DNA from: Rhynchopus euleeides
Lineage: Eukaryota; Euglenozoa; Diplonemea; Diplonemida; Diplonemidae
DNA length: 64,000 bases
Assembly (NCBI GenBank): GCA_963210315.1
Contig: OY723257.1
Span: 1,612,001 to 1,676,000 of the forward strand
Reading direction: 5' to 3'
In this document: in pieces, positions 29,247 through 41,800 of the stretch
Layout of the letters: every line of letters begins with the position of its first letter
How positions within the stretch are numbered: the first letter of the stretch is position 1
The notes under the pieces: model-generated
Told to the model about the DNA's origin: nothing
Databases searched by the model: none
Seen by the model: the letters and a program-made list of their open reading frames with translations, nothing else
Program-made: the position numbers and the translations under genes

Positions 29247-32136
29247 TCACACCAGCTCACCATCGGCCTTCAGGGAGTCGTCGACGTATTGCAAGGCATA
29301 GCGAGTATTTTGCACTGCTGCGAGACACAGCTCACGATCGGCCTTCAGGGAGCCGTCGACGTATCGCAAGGCATAGCCATTTGTTTGCACTGCTGCGAGA
29401 CACAGCTCACGATCGGCCTTCAGGGAGTCGTCGACGTGTTGCAAGGCATAGCCATTCCTTTGCACTGCCGCGAGAATGAATTCGCGATCGGTCTTCAAGG
29501 AGGCGTCAATGTCTTGCAAGAAAGAGCCTTTCTTTTGCACTGCTGTGAGACACAGCTCACGATCGGCCTTCAGGGAGTCGTCGACGTACTCAAAGGCATA
29601 TACACTCTTTTGCACTGCTGCGAGACACAGCTCACGATCGGCCTTCAAGGAGTCGTCGAAGTATGGCAAGGCAGATGCATTATTTTGCACTGCTGCGAGA
29701 CACAGCTCACGATCGGCCTTCAGGTAGTCGTCGAAGTATTGCAAGGTAGATGCATTATTTTGCACTGCTGCGAGACACAGCTCACGATTGGCCTTCAAGG
29801 AGTCGTCGAAGTATTGCAAGGCATAATCATCCCTTGGCACTGCTGCGAGACACAGCTCACGATCGGCCTTCAGGGAGTCGTCGACGTATCGCAAGGCACG
29901 GCCATCTTGTTGCACTGCTGCGAGACACAGCTCGCGATCGGCCTTCAAGGAGTCGTCGACGTGTTCCAAGACAGATGCATTATTTTGCACTGCTGCGAGA
30001 CACAGCTCACGATCGGCCTTCAAGGAGTCGTCGACGGATCGCAAGGCACGGCCATCTTCTTGCACTGCTGCGAGACACAGCTCACGATCGGCCTTCAAGG
30101 AGTCGTCGACGAGTACCAAGGCATAGCCATCTTTTTGCACTGCTGCGAGACACAGCTCACGATCGGCCTTCAGGGAGTCGTCGACGTATTCCAAGGCATA
30201 GCCATCTTGTTGCACTGCTGCGAGACACAGCTCACGATCGGCCTTCAGGGAGGTGTCAACGTGTTCCAAGGAATAGCCATGCGTTTGCACTGCCGCGAGA
30301 CACAGCTCACGATCGGCCTTCAAGGAGTCGTCGACGTATTGCAAGACAGACCCATGCGTTTGCACTGCTGCGAGACACAGCTCACGATCGGCCTTCAAGG
30401 AGTCGTCGACGTATTGCAAGACAGACCCATGCGTTTGCACTGCTGCGAGACACAGCTCACGATCGGCCTTCAGGGAGTCGTGGACGTGTTCCAAGGCAGA
30501 TGCATTACTTTGCACTGCAGCGAGACACAGTTCACGATCGGCCTTCAGGGAGTCGTCGACGTATTTCAAGGCATAGCCATCTCTTTGCACTGCAGCGAGA
30601 CACAGCTCACGATCGGCCTTCAGGGAGTCGTCGACGTCGTGCAAGGCACAGCCAGTTTGCACTGCTGCGAGACATAGCTCACGATCGGCCTTCAGGGAGT
30701 CGTCGACGTCGTGCAAGGCACAGCCAGTTTGCACTGCTGCGAGACATAGCTCACGATCGGCCTTCAGGGAGTCGTCGACGTATTTCAAGGCAGAGCCATC
30801 CGTCTGCACTGCTGCGAGACACTGATTGATTTTGTTTATAGACTGACTCATCCAGAGGATCCAGGGAGCCCGGCGCAATTGCCAGACCCCCCAGACGGCC
30901 AGAAGACGCCGGTCTTCGCCGGGGCGGACCCAGCTAAAAGCTAACAGCAAGAACAGCAATAAAAAGGGAGAGCGTGCTCCTATCTCTGTGGGCTGGCGGG
31001 AAAAGGCTAAAAGGTAGAAAGGAAGGAAGCAATGTGCAACAAAATACGATTAATGCACTCGTTTGTTAACACCGCGCCGGTCGCATAATGCTGCGGTCGG
31101 ATGAACGATTGACTGATCAACTCCAACCCAGTGGGCGTAAAAAGGAGAAGACGGGAACAACGGCTGGTCTAACAGGACGAACGGACACTCACCACCACAG
31201 GGTATTCCAGAGGCGTTCCTGGTCGCGGCTCGACTGGTCGAACAACAGGTGACGGGCAAAAGATCGTGGTGAAAAAGAACTAAAAGTAGGAAGGCGAAGG
31301 AAGGCAAAGCCGGGGGATCCACGTGTGCGGTGAACTTGTCCCACGTGCGCATGTGCGTTAAACTAGTCCCACGCGCCCCGGTGAAAAACACGTAACACGG
31401 TTGCCGCCCACAGTTTCTTCTGGCCACGCGGCGCGCTTCATGAGCGCCGCGTGCAGCCTGACTGGTCTTAGCGGCCTAAGCGAAACACCGGGTCTCCAGA
31501 GGGATACATCCAGCCTACACGCAATGCGCTACCTTAAGCCAAAGCGTGCAGCGTAGCTTACCTCAACGGTCTGTTCGCAAAGGCCCCCAGGGTTCACCAC
31601 GTGGAGGTGCCAGCCGTAGTCGCCAGGTCCGCTCCCCTGACGACCCATCACCCCTGCACTGCTGCGAGACACACCTCACGATCGGCCTTCAGGGAGTCGT
31701 CGACGTATTTCAAGGCAGCGCCACCCGTCTGCACTGCTGCGAGACACAGCTCACGATCGGCCTTCACCGTACTGTGTGCAAATGAAAGGCACTGAGGGTC
31801 AGCCCGAACAGCTTTGACAACATCCTCCTTGTTCGACACCCACACCGGAACCTGCCACACTCCCTTGCGACCGCTGTCCAGGTCATCCAGGTAGGGCTGG
31901 CACACCAAGTCAACGTCCACTGTGCACCTGTCACCGACACCTGCAACACTGCTCAGAGGCTCGTCCCCGCACAGGACCTCGCCCCCCACCGACAGCTGCA
32001 GGTCAGCCACCTCCACACCAACTAAGTTGGGGAGCATCTGATATGCGAACTCCTTCAGCTTGTCAGGCGTGTCGTCAATCCCGATGTCGGCGGCATGCTG
32101 GTCACCGGTCCTCCTGTCAGCCAGGAACACCAACAT
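29247..32136 (-). CDS. Ubiquitin-like protein with about 23 DUF4116-type repeats, 678 aa, two exons
   Basis: Exons 32136-31675 and 30821-29247, joined in phase 0. The donor is GAG|GTGTGT, the acceptor ATCAG|TGTCTC, and the intron is 853 bp. ATG 32136 is chosen because a ubiquitin-like domain begins there (MLVFLADRRTGDQ, about residues 1-85), with a possible leader-acceptor CAG 12 bases upstream. A linker follows, then repeats of 25 residues (LKADRELCLAAVQ plus about 12 variable residues ending VDDS): nearly two in exon 1 and 21 in exon 2. Two repeats are 24 residues. This is the DUF4116 helical unit, which has no proven role; the variable positions could form a binding surface. The junction reads DRE|CLAAVQ, one residue short of the usual DRELCLAAVQ. 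The alternative to an intron is an insertion into a pseudogene. Confidence 0.75.
29250..30821. repeat. 75-bp tandem coding repeat, 21 units
   Basis: The plus strand repeats CACAGCTCACGATCGGCCTT, followed by CA(A/G)GGAGTCGTCGACGT, every 75 bp (72 bp in two units). Conservation is high at synonymous positions in the constant half and low in the variable half, which suggests ongoing homogenisation. Confidence 0.95.
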
Positions 32137-32732
32137 GGCTCTTTCTGCCTGCAGTTGCAGGCAGACACCTGTGGCTGTGGGGGTGCAGTGCTGTGTGCAA
32201 GGCAGGCCTGTAGTGGCCGCAACGGTCAACGTATCCAATACATCCAATCCCTCCGGTAGGGCGCAGGCCATGCAAGGCTGCGGAGCTCAGAGGGGTGAGG
32301 CAAAACAACAGAGCAGCAGATCGTTGGAAGCACTCCTACACTTGCACGCTTCATGTGTGGCGTGAATCGATTAGGAACTACGCAAGACCAATGTAAGTCG
32401 GGGTCGGCCCCAGGGGAGGTGTCTAAAGGCTACAGACACACACGACAGATATCGCCTGTGAGTGTTCAGGAAGACGCCCCAGCGCGGCCAGGGCAAGGCA
32501 GTTGGGCTAGGAACCGAGTCGGGTGTCTCACATAGAGTAGGGGTAGGGAATCTCGAAGTAGACTGCAGGCATGCACCAGCAGGTGGCATGCCCTGCGCTT
32601 CTTCGGATGAGATGTGAATATTCTTGCGGCAGGTGCACTGCAGGGTGGCACTGCCTCCTGCAGGGTGCTGCTCTGCCTTTTGTGTCCGATTCACCCCCTT
32701 CATTGCATGGGGGAGGGGGGGGGCAAACCCAC
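32137..32732. other. Intergenic between the DUF4116 and PPR-like genes
   Basis: Presumed leader of the DUF4116 gene and 3' region of the PPR-like gene. No additional gene is seen. Confidence 0.5.
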
Positions 32733-34061
32733 TCAGTACTGCTTGCAGTGATGCATCTTCTGCAGGATATACTCGGCATCTCCATGCAGGCCAAGCGATG
32801 AGTACAGCCGATACATCGAGTCTGTGGCGGGGCGGAGATATGCGTCCCTGCTCTGAGGGGTCACAGCTGCCTCCGCAAGCAGCACGTCGTAGCATGACTC
32901 CGCCAGTCTCATGTAATCATCATCAACCCTCTGGGCACGCCCCTCACACTGTGCCAGGATGCCAACGAGCACGTCGGGCGGGGGCCCCCCGTCACGCCGC
33001 GACAGCTCCAGGTAATGCCGCTGGGCTGCAGCGCAGTCCCCGTCACGCAGGCAGGCCACAACCACCTTCCCGAGGGCACGGCTGGGGACGCTCTCCCCCT
33101 TTGAGTGCATCTCGTTCACGACTGCCTCCGCGTCGGCGGCGGTCGCCGCAAGCTCCAGCACCACGGCGTAGGTCAGCGGGCCCACCGTGTCGGCAGGGGC
33201 ACCGCCCTCCGTGGGGAACATTGGCAGCACCACCTCACGGATGTACCGCAGCGGGTTGCCAGGCAGGGCGGGTGCCAGCACGCTCAGGAGGGCGTCGGGT
33301 GGCGGGGGCGGCGGGCTGCCGGGGGGTGCGTCGGGATCCTCGCAACGCAGCATCGCCTCGTCGAAGAGGGACAGCGTGGCGTCGTGCCGCCCCGCCGCGT
33401 TGGCAGCGGACATCAGGTAGGCGTAGAGCCGTGGCACGTAGGATGCCTCCACGGCCTCGCGCTGTGGGATCCCCAGCAGAAGGTCGACATCGCGTGCCCG
33501 GCATGCGTTGCGCACTGCAATGAGGAGAGCACCGCTGTGCAGCGACACGCCGTTCTCCCACGCCATGTGTAGAAGGTGGACAGTAGCCCGTGCGACTCGT
33601 ATCCTCCGTGACTCTGAGTTGGCGCGTTTGAAGCAGTCGTCGTAGAAGTTGAGGACGAGTGCTGTGCTGCGTCGGCCCAGCGCGTGACCCAAGCGGACCG
33701 CTTCGGTGCAGAAGCGTGAGATGATCTCGTCATCCTGCCGCTCCGCCCGCATGCATCCCGCGAGGATTTTCTCCAGCTCGTCGTCAGACAGCTTCCGCCC
33801 CGCCCGGTCCACAATGCCCAGCAGGTCTTGGAAAGAGATGTCGGTGCCGCGGTGCTTTGCCTGCATGGCCTGCAGCAGCGGGTGCACGCCCTCCGTCATG
33901 GCGTGGGGTTCGTCCGACCCGAGCCACCGGTTCAGGGATGCGGCGAAGGATGGGGTTGGGCTGGCTTCCTGGTGTGCAGAGGCGGTCATTTCGCTGACGG
34001 CGGAACGCACGGCGTCATCCCAGACGCGTCCGTAGCCCAACAGCGCGGCGCAGCGCCGCAT
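32733..34061 (-). CDS. PPR-like helical repeat protein, 442 aa
   Basis: A single exon from ATG 34061 to the stop at 32733, with strong GC-rich third positions. Helical pairs of the pentatricopeptide type are visible: SYVPRLYAYLMSAANAAGRH with DATLSLFDEAML after it; TYAVVLELAATAADAEAVVN with EMHSKGE; and RALGKVVVACLRDGDCAAAQ with RHYLELSRRDG. PPR proteins usually bind organellar RNA; mitochondrial location is an inference, since the N-terminus (MRRCAALLGYGRVWDDAVRS) is basic and could be a presequence. A Pro-rich loop (GSPPPPPPDA) interrupts the array. Upstream CTGCAG|CCCAATG would suit leader trans-splicing four bases before the ATG. TPR or another alpha-solenoid family is the alternative. 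Confidence 0.7.
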   Translation of the reverse strand: MRRCAALLGYGRVWDDAVRSAVSEMTASAHQEASPTPSFAASLNRWLGSDEPHAMTEGVHPLLQAMQAKHRGTDISFQDLLGIVDRAGRKLSDDELEKILAGCMRAERQDDEIISRFCTEAVRLGHALGRRSTALVLNFYDDCFKRANSESRRIRVARATVHLLHMAWENGVSLHSGALLIAVRNACRARDVDLLLGIPQREAVEASYVPRLYAYLMSAANAAGRHDATLSLFDEAMLRCEDPDAPPGSPPPPPPDALLSVLAPALPGNPLRYIREVVLPMFPTEGGAPADTVGPLTYAVVLELAATAADAEAVVNEMHSKGESVPSRALGKVVVACLRDGDCAAAQRHYLELSRRDGGPPPDVLVGILAQCEGRAQRVDDDYMRLAESCYDVLLAEAAVTPQSRDAYLRPATDSMYRLYSSLGLHGDAEYILQKMHHCKQY

Positions 34062-35870
34062 TGGGCTGCAGGGCGCATCACAGGCCTGGAAGGCGGGCGG
34101 ATGTGGTGGGAGGCAGGGTTGCGAAGCTCACATGTTGCAACTATCTGTGCCCCCTCCACCACCCCCTTGTATCGTGAAGTGGCAGCAAAACGTGACAAAA
34201 GAGGTACGGGGGGGGGGGGAGCGGGGAGCGGGGGGGGGGGGGGGGGAAGGGGGCACGCGAGCTGCAGCATGCAGTTCCAACCCACATCCAGAAGATACCC
34301 CCACATGCCCTTCTGGGAATATGTTTTCCTGGCTACCTCCTTCCCATAAAATCCGATTTCGCTGAACCCCCTGTTGCATCGGGTATCTTGGCACCAAGCA
34401 GAGACTGGCTCGCACCAGTTTGCCGTGCCAAGAACACCCCCCCCTCCGCCCCCACCACCCATCATCACCCCCGTCCACAAAAAGAAGAAAGCTTTGTATG
34501 CTGGCGAAGCGGGTAGCATCGATGCACCGCCCATCCGCAACATACTTTTTACTCTCTCGATTGGCTGCTGTTTTCACCACCCCTAGTTTTTTTTGCCGGG
34601 TTATTGCCCTCCTGCGTGTTGATTCGATGAACAACAAGGATCTTTCACAATCAAAAATTGACATAGCTGGCGCCCCTGAAAAAAAAATATCGCCGGGAAG
34701 GCTGCTCCACAGCCCCCCTCTCGAGGAGCTTCGCCCTCCCCCCCACCCCCCCCCTCCACAATAAGAACCACGAAAAAAATCGGCATTTTTTTCAGGGACA
34801 CCACGAGTAAATTTTTTTGGCCACCCCCCCCCCCCCACCCTCCCGCCCCCCTCCACTCCCCACCATTCCCCACCCCAACCCATTACCCTTACCCCCATCG
34901 CATCACCCCTGCTTTGTTAGAACACAAGGTCATTGCCACACGCGCACACCCCCTCCTATGCACGTGTCATGTGTGGTGTATGTTGGACAGGTTCGTGTTG
35001 TATGCTGTGGCATGAGCCACACATTGGGTTGCCATTTCGCGGGAACACCACACAACACCTCATGCCACCCACCCCCAGGCACAGCGGGGTGGCTCTTTGA
35101 TTTGGGTTGCCTTTTGCGCTTTCATTTGAGACAGGCGGAGGGTGTGTTTTTTTTACTGATGTTTCGGGGAACAGCAGACGTGGTGCACGATGCACACCAC
35201 GATATATTATTTTTTTGGGCCAGGCCATCCTGCAGCAACACGAAGCCCCTTTGAACGGTTCCTGCCAATCTGTGAGTCAGCCAGCAGAGCAGGCCCGAGG
35301 GACACGCCTTGAGACACTGAGCAGACACAAACCCTCAGCTAATTTCCAAATGCAAAAACAAAAAGCAGTTGCGATTTTTCGCGCCTCAAATTCCCGGGGC
35401 GCCGAGAGCTCACTGTGCGGAGTGGGAAAAGCGCACGAAAGGACAGATGCACACATGACCTTCATCCACAACCCCCCCTGCCTGTCTAATCGGCACCACC
35501 ATACTTTTCCGCAGGCAATTTTCCTTCTGTGCGATGGGGGGGAAAAGGGGTGGGGTGGGGGGGGTGGGGGCGCCGCGCCACACCAAAGCAAGCTCCCCCC
35601 CCCCCTAACTTCCACGTTTTCTCATTACCCCCCCCCCTCTCCCTCGCCCCTTTCTACCCCATAAATGATACCCAACACCTCAGCACTCCCACCCCCTCTC
35701 CGCTGAGTTGACACCCTGTATTTCTTTTAACCCACACACACACACACGCACACCCGTCCTGCACCCCCGTCACAACATGCATCTAAACGGCTTTTGTTTG
35801 GGCAAACAGGCAATCAGGTTTGATGGGGGGTGATGTGTGTGGGGGGGGGGGGTTTAAATCTGAGGGGCCC
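34062..35870. other. Intergenic, low-complexity; no gene seen
   Basis: Poly-G (34209-34246), poly-C, CA repeats (35736-35756) and the 55-bp dispersed sequence at 35629-35683. Frames on both strands are driven by G/C runs. Confidence 0.5.
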
Positions 35871-38800
35871 TTATGACTTCTTCGGCACAGGCTTGGCAAA
35901 GATGTTGGTCGGGGGGGTGCCCTGGCGGAACACGGGTGTGGAGGTTGCCTCTGCCGCAGGGGCGCTCCCCCAGCCCATGGCTGCGCGCGGCGGGTGGCTG
36001 CCCCCTGCCCCTGTGGCAGGGGCAGACCCGAAGAGCGACGAGGCGGCAGGTGCTGCAAATGGGTTCTTCGGCTGGCCGCTGTTGGCCAAAATGCTTGCAA
36101 ATGCGGTGCCAGTTCCCGACTGTGTCGTGGCCTCCGAAGGCAAGTCACCGACAGGCGCGAATGCAGACGCACTGGGCGTCGGCGTCGGGACCGGGGTTGG
36201 GATCGGGCTGCTGTCGCCCTGCACCTGGTCCGACCCCGGGTCGTCCGTCTGGGCCACCTCCTCGCTGCCCATGACATCCGGGTTCCCACCCTCGTCCTGC
36301 TCCTCCGACCCTTCGTCCATCGCCTCGAGGGTGCCGCCGTCATCCACGTCACCGTCCTCCGCAGCAGGCTGGCTCGGCACCACGCTCTGCTGCGAAGAGA
36401 AGGGGATCTCCAATGTGCCTGCAGGCTCGTCCAGCACTTCGCCTGCCCCGTCGCCCTCGCCCTCTCCCTGTGGGTGTGTTTCGGTGGGTTGGGAAAGCGG
36501 ATCGTTAACGCGTGGTTCTATTGAGTGTGTGCGCATTCACTGTTTCACCGTCACTCCCGGTGTGGTTCCGATGCACATCCACGTGCGCTTCTGACAGTTT
36601 TGAAAGAGAAAATCCCATCTTTTTTTTACAGGTGCAGAGACACACCGAGCATCCGCTCTTCGTGTGATAGGCACTTCCTCTCCCAGGGGGGCACACCCAC
36701 CCACCCCCTACCACCCTCTCCCCCCCAGTGGGGATGAGAAAGCCATTCGAAAACCCCTGCCACCCACTTCCCTCCGCCCCAGCCACCCCCCTTCGGCAAC
36801 CCACCCACACCACCGTCATACCACTGCAGGGGTTTCCTCCATTTCCACCTCATCCTCGGGCGCCTCGGGCTCGGCTTCGGCCTCAGCCTCCGCCTGCTGC
36901 TCGTCCCCCTCGGCACCAGCCTCACCCTCGGCGTTGTCGGCGGGGCTGCCGTCCTCCGCACCTTCCTCCGCCTCCACGTCACCTTCGGCCTCGGCCTCTG
37001 GGGCCTCAGCCCCGGCTTCTGCTTCAGCGTCAGCACCAGCCTCTGCATCGGCATCACCCTCGCCCCCGGGCTCGGCATCGCCTTCCATCTCGACCTCCTC
37101 CCCCGCCTCGCCGCTGCCCTCTGCAGCTGCGTCGGTGGCAAGCATGTCGCCGGCATCGGCCTTGTCGTCATCCTGCGCCATCTCGTTGTCCCACTCCTCC
37201 TCCGCCTCGGCCTGCGGGAGCGAGTCCTCAACCAGGCGGTCGTCAGGCACGGGCGACACATCCAGCTGCACCCCGCCGCTCGGCATCTCCGGCTTCGCCT
37301 CCTGGCGGGCCCGCTTTATGGGCTCCTCCTCCACATCGTCGCTGCGGCCGCGCTTCTTGGAGGGGGGTGCTGCCGCCTCCTGCTGCTGCTCCTGTGCCTC
37401 CTCCTCCTGGGCCTCTTCGACGGCCTCCTGCTCCTGCACCTGCTCCTGCTCCGGCTCCGGCTCTGCCTCAGGCTCAGGCTCAGGCTCGGGCTCCTCCTCG
37501 ACCTGCGCAGCCTCAGCAGCAGCGGATTCGGCCTGGGCCTGTGCCTGTGCCTGTGCCTGTGCCTCGAAGTGTGCTTTGACGCACTGCGCCTTGGCGGTTT
37601 CCTCTGCGGCCTGTGCCTTGGCCTGCTGTGCGGCCTGGGCGTGGGTCTGCGCCTTTGCCAGCGCCTCGTCCTTCGCAGCAACCGCTTGCTGCACCTTGAG
37701 CTTCAGGGCTGTGTTGGCGTCGCGGAGGTTTGCCGTCTCCTGCAGGGCGGTGTTGCGCGCCGCCTGGTCCTGTGCGCGCGTGGCGTTGAACGCCGCGTTT
37801 TCCTTCTGCTTCTCGTCGACCAGCTTCGCCACCTCTGCCTCCAGGTCGTTGATGCGCGACTGCGTCGCCTTCGTGCGCTCCTCGTGGGCTGTGATCACAT
37901 CCTCCAGCTCTGCGATGCGCGCCTTCAGCTGCCCGTTCTCGCGTTCGAGGCGAGTCGCGTCGCGCATGGCACCCTGGAAATAGGGAGGGGTGTGGTGAAG
38001 GGCGGCACTGATCCCGATAATGACGTGATGAAAAAGCTATTCAGCCTGTTCTGAACCAGGTTTGAGCCAACCTTGGTTTGTGAAGAAGAGCACACGAGCT
38101 GGTGATGATGGTCAGAAGCCTGACACACACAACCCAAACACCATCCCCTGATCCAGCAAAGGGCTTGGTTTGGCCCACCCGCAGCCCCAGCACGTCGAGC
38201 AACACCCATGCGACCTTGCCCCCCCCCTGTCCCCCCACGAGCGGGCCATACCTTCGCGTTGTCAATCAGGTCCATTTCGCGCGACACCTTCTCCACACGG
38301 CGGTCCGCCTCCAGGCGGTCGCCCTCCGCCACGCCCTTCTCCTTCCTGAGCTCGGAGATCTGGGACTTGAGCGAGGCCACCTCGCCCTCCAGGGACGACT
38401 TGCCCTCCCGCGCAGAGTCGAGGGCTGTCTCGAGCCGCGAAATCTTCTGGCACAGGGACCCCTCCTTCATCTGGTGCCTCTGCATCAGCTGGGCGACGGA
38501 CGGGTCGGGCGGCGGCGCCGCCTTGGCATGCGCAGCGGTGTCTGCGGCAATCCTGCGCTTGAGCGCCTGCACCTCCTCGTTCAGCTTGGTGACCTCTGTG
38601 TTGCGCTGGCGCACGAGGGTCTCGAGAGACGCGATGCGAGCCTCGCCCTGCTTCCCAACCGCAGCGCTGTTGCTGGCTGCCACTGCCTTCTCCTCGATGA
38701 GCTGCTTCATGGCTGTCTCCTTCTCTGCCACAGCAGCCTTCAGCGCCGTGTTCTCAGACTTGATGATGTCAAGCTGCTTCTGCAACCCGGAAAGCTTCTC

Positions 38801-41800
38801 CGACTCCAGGCTGATGACCTGCTTCGTCTTCGACACCTCGTCTGCCATGCGCGCCCGCAGCTCCGACAGATCGCCCCGCAGCTTCTTGTTCTCTGAGGTG
38901 ATGTCGCCCAGCTCGGTGCTCTGCTTGTTGCGCGCAGTGCGGTTGCTCTCGATGACGCCCTGCAGCTCTGTGTTCCTGAAGTTGAGCTGCTCCACGAGCT
39001 GTGCCATGTCGATCTTCTCAGCCTCGCACCGGGCAAACTGTAGGGATGGCGTGGGGTGGAACAGGGACAGGCAATGTGCAAGCAAGGGCACAACATATGC
39101 AGGGCGTGCACCGCACCATCACAGAGCTAGACAGCGTGAATATGGCCCCCTCGTGGGAGTGTCGAGTGTCGGGTTACCTTGACGGGGAACAAACAGAATA
39201 ACTCGCATACAGCCGAACACCTGACCATTTTTGGCATATTTTTACATCCTTCACATTGCCCGCCGTGCGAATCACAGAGCAGAATCATACCATCTTTGCG
39301 TAGTTGTCCTTCTCGGACACCACCTCCTTCATCAGATCCGCACTGGACACATTCGCTGCCTGAGCCTGTGGTGGGGTGGGGATGGAAAGGAGCAGCAGAA
39401 GGCAACCGCCGTACAACCATATCCCTCGCAGGCATAACAGTGTGAACACTCCACCCCCCACAGTACCCGTGTTCTGTTGGGCGAAATAGCAAAGGCGCTG
39501 TCCATGGGTGGACTTGGAAAGTGCCACCTTGATGTCCTGCTGGATTTTATACCCCCTTTCACACCACCCGCAGCCATACCTGAGCCAGCTGATCGGCAAC
39601 CACCTTCACACGCTCCTGCTCCTCCGCCTTGCAGTTCTCCAGCTCCTCCTCCGCCTGCTTGGCACGGCCAGTCAGCTCGTCGATCTGCGCCTTCAGCGCG
39701 ATCACCTCGGAATCGCTGCCCTGTGCAGACGCACGGTAGCTGTCCAGCTGGAGGGTGAGGGAGTCGCACGACTTCTTCGCGGCGGCAAGCTCTGCCTTGA
39801 GGCGCGCAGCCTCGTTGTCGTCGATAGCAGCAGTGGTTGCATCAGGGTCCTGCAGCGGTGTGGATGTGGAAGCAAGCAGCTTGCGGAGGTGCTGCTCGAG
39901 GAAGGCGCTCCGCTCCTCCGCACGCTGCAGCGTGTCCTGCGTCATGTCGACGGTGTATTTGCTCTGCGCCGCCGCATCGCGCGCCAGCTTCAGCTCGTCC
40001 TCCAGGCGGAACTGCTCCTGCTTCGCCCCCCGGTAGCGGAGGCGCGCACGCTCCTCCACCACCTCGCGCTCCTGGCGGTCAGCCCGGCACTGCTCCTCCA
40101 GCTGCTTGATCTTTGCCGCCTGCTGTGCGGTGACCGAGTCAGCCCCGTGCACCACATCCTCCTGCTCTGCCCGCAAGCCCTCCACAAGGGCCTCCAGGTC
40201 GCCAGCAAGCTTCTCCATCCTGAGAGGGGGTGGTGTTATGGTGGAGCAGGCCATGCAAGGATTGTGCCGAGTGCCTGACGTGGCGGAAAAACACCACGAG
40301 GAATGTATCACCACACTCGTTGCATTCCGAATTCTGAGAAGTGTCTCTTTTTCCAGTGATTTATTTACTGGGGGGGGGGGGGGGGCAAATACAAGGGTAT
40401 ACTCTTCTATTCACCGTGCCAGCTTACGTAATTCAGGGTTCTCAAAAATTGTTTTTTAGCTGAAAAGTTGTCTACCATGCAAATACAAGAGTATATACTC
40501 TTGTATTTGCATACTAGAAATGTGGCCTCCGGGTGGGCCCTCATGGGGCAGCGGCGCCGAATAGACAATACGAGCGTCCTCTTGGCCTTTCCCACCCCCG
40601 AGGCGACTCCCACCCGACCGTGACGACTCCAGACAGGAGGCCCACTGGCCTGGGGGAGGTCATTGGAAGCACAAAATATGATGAAAACCCCACAAAAGTT
40701 CTCCAAAAGTCTAGTATGCAAATACAAGAGTATACTCTTGTATTTGCTCAGTGAACTTTTTAAAATCGCAATTTCTGGAGTACTCTTGTATTAGCATATA
40801 CCCTTGTATTTGCATATACTCTTGTATTTGCCCCCCCCCAGTAATCGGGTGTGTCGCGGCTGGCACTTCGAAACAAACCAAAATACAATACCCGGCGGTT
40901 TTCTCCCCACTACCCTGCAAGGAAACGGGTCATACTTTGCGCTGTAGGCAACGGCTTCGCGGTAGTGCCCCTCGACAGTCTCCTTCGCCGTTCTGAGATG
41001 TGCAACCTCTGCCTCAAGGGTCTCGCGCTGTGTAGGTTGGGGTGGGCATGGGCAGGCATGGCGCGGTGGGGTGGCATGCAGATCACGAAGACACAGAAAA
41101 ATCATTGTGAAGTTCGTTACATTATGGAAGATTCGCAGCAACGCGATGTGCGCAGAGGGGATCGAAACGCTGCCACGGGTATTTTCTGCACAACAACGCA
41201 AAATAACAAGACAGATCCCCCTGCGTGTATGCAAGGAAGGAAAGGGGAGGATGGCATATGTATTTGAAGCACCCCACACACCTGGCTGGTCTCCTCGCGC
41301 AGGCTCTTCTCCACCTCCCGCACCTTCTGCGACAGCTTCTGCGACGCCTCATGGGCCGCGATCAGGTCCTGCTGGCGCTTGTTCTCCGCGTCCTGCCGCT
41401 CCTTCGAACTGGCGACGTGGTCCAGCAGCTGCGCGTTGAGCGCCTCCTTGAAGGACCGCTCCCTGCGAAGGACAACATCCGACTCCTGCATGCGGCTCGT
41501 CATCTCCGCGAGCTTCGCATTGGCGTCGCGCAGCTTCTTGTCAGCCTCGGAGAGCTGGCCCTTCAGCTCGTTCACCATGCTGGTCTTCTGCTGGGCAGCC
41601 TCCGCCACAAGCGCGGCTGCGGCTGCGGCGGCAGGCGCAGGCGCAGCCGCAGGCGCCGCGGCATCACCGGCAGGAGCAGGCGTGGGCGTGCCCTCGCTGC
41701 TGGGCGTCTCAGAGAGATCAGCCTCCGCTGTCTTCGCCTCGACACGCAGCTCGTGCTGCAGCTCCTTGTCGCCCTGCTGCACGGCATGCGTGTACAGCAG

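Noticed and set aside
29196-30829. Long plus-strand frames (493 and 359 residues) opposite the DUF4116 repeats
   Set aside because: They are antisense shadows of a 75-bp coding repeat. The minus frame matches a known repeat family and the plus frames do not.
31050-31427. Minus-strand frame of 125 residues inside the DUF4116 gene intron
   Set aside because: No family features; composition resembles non-coding DNA.
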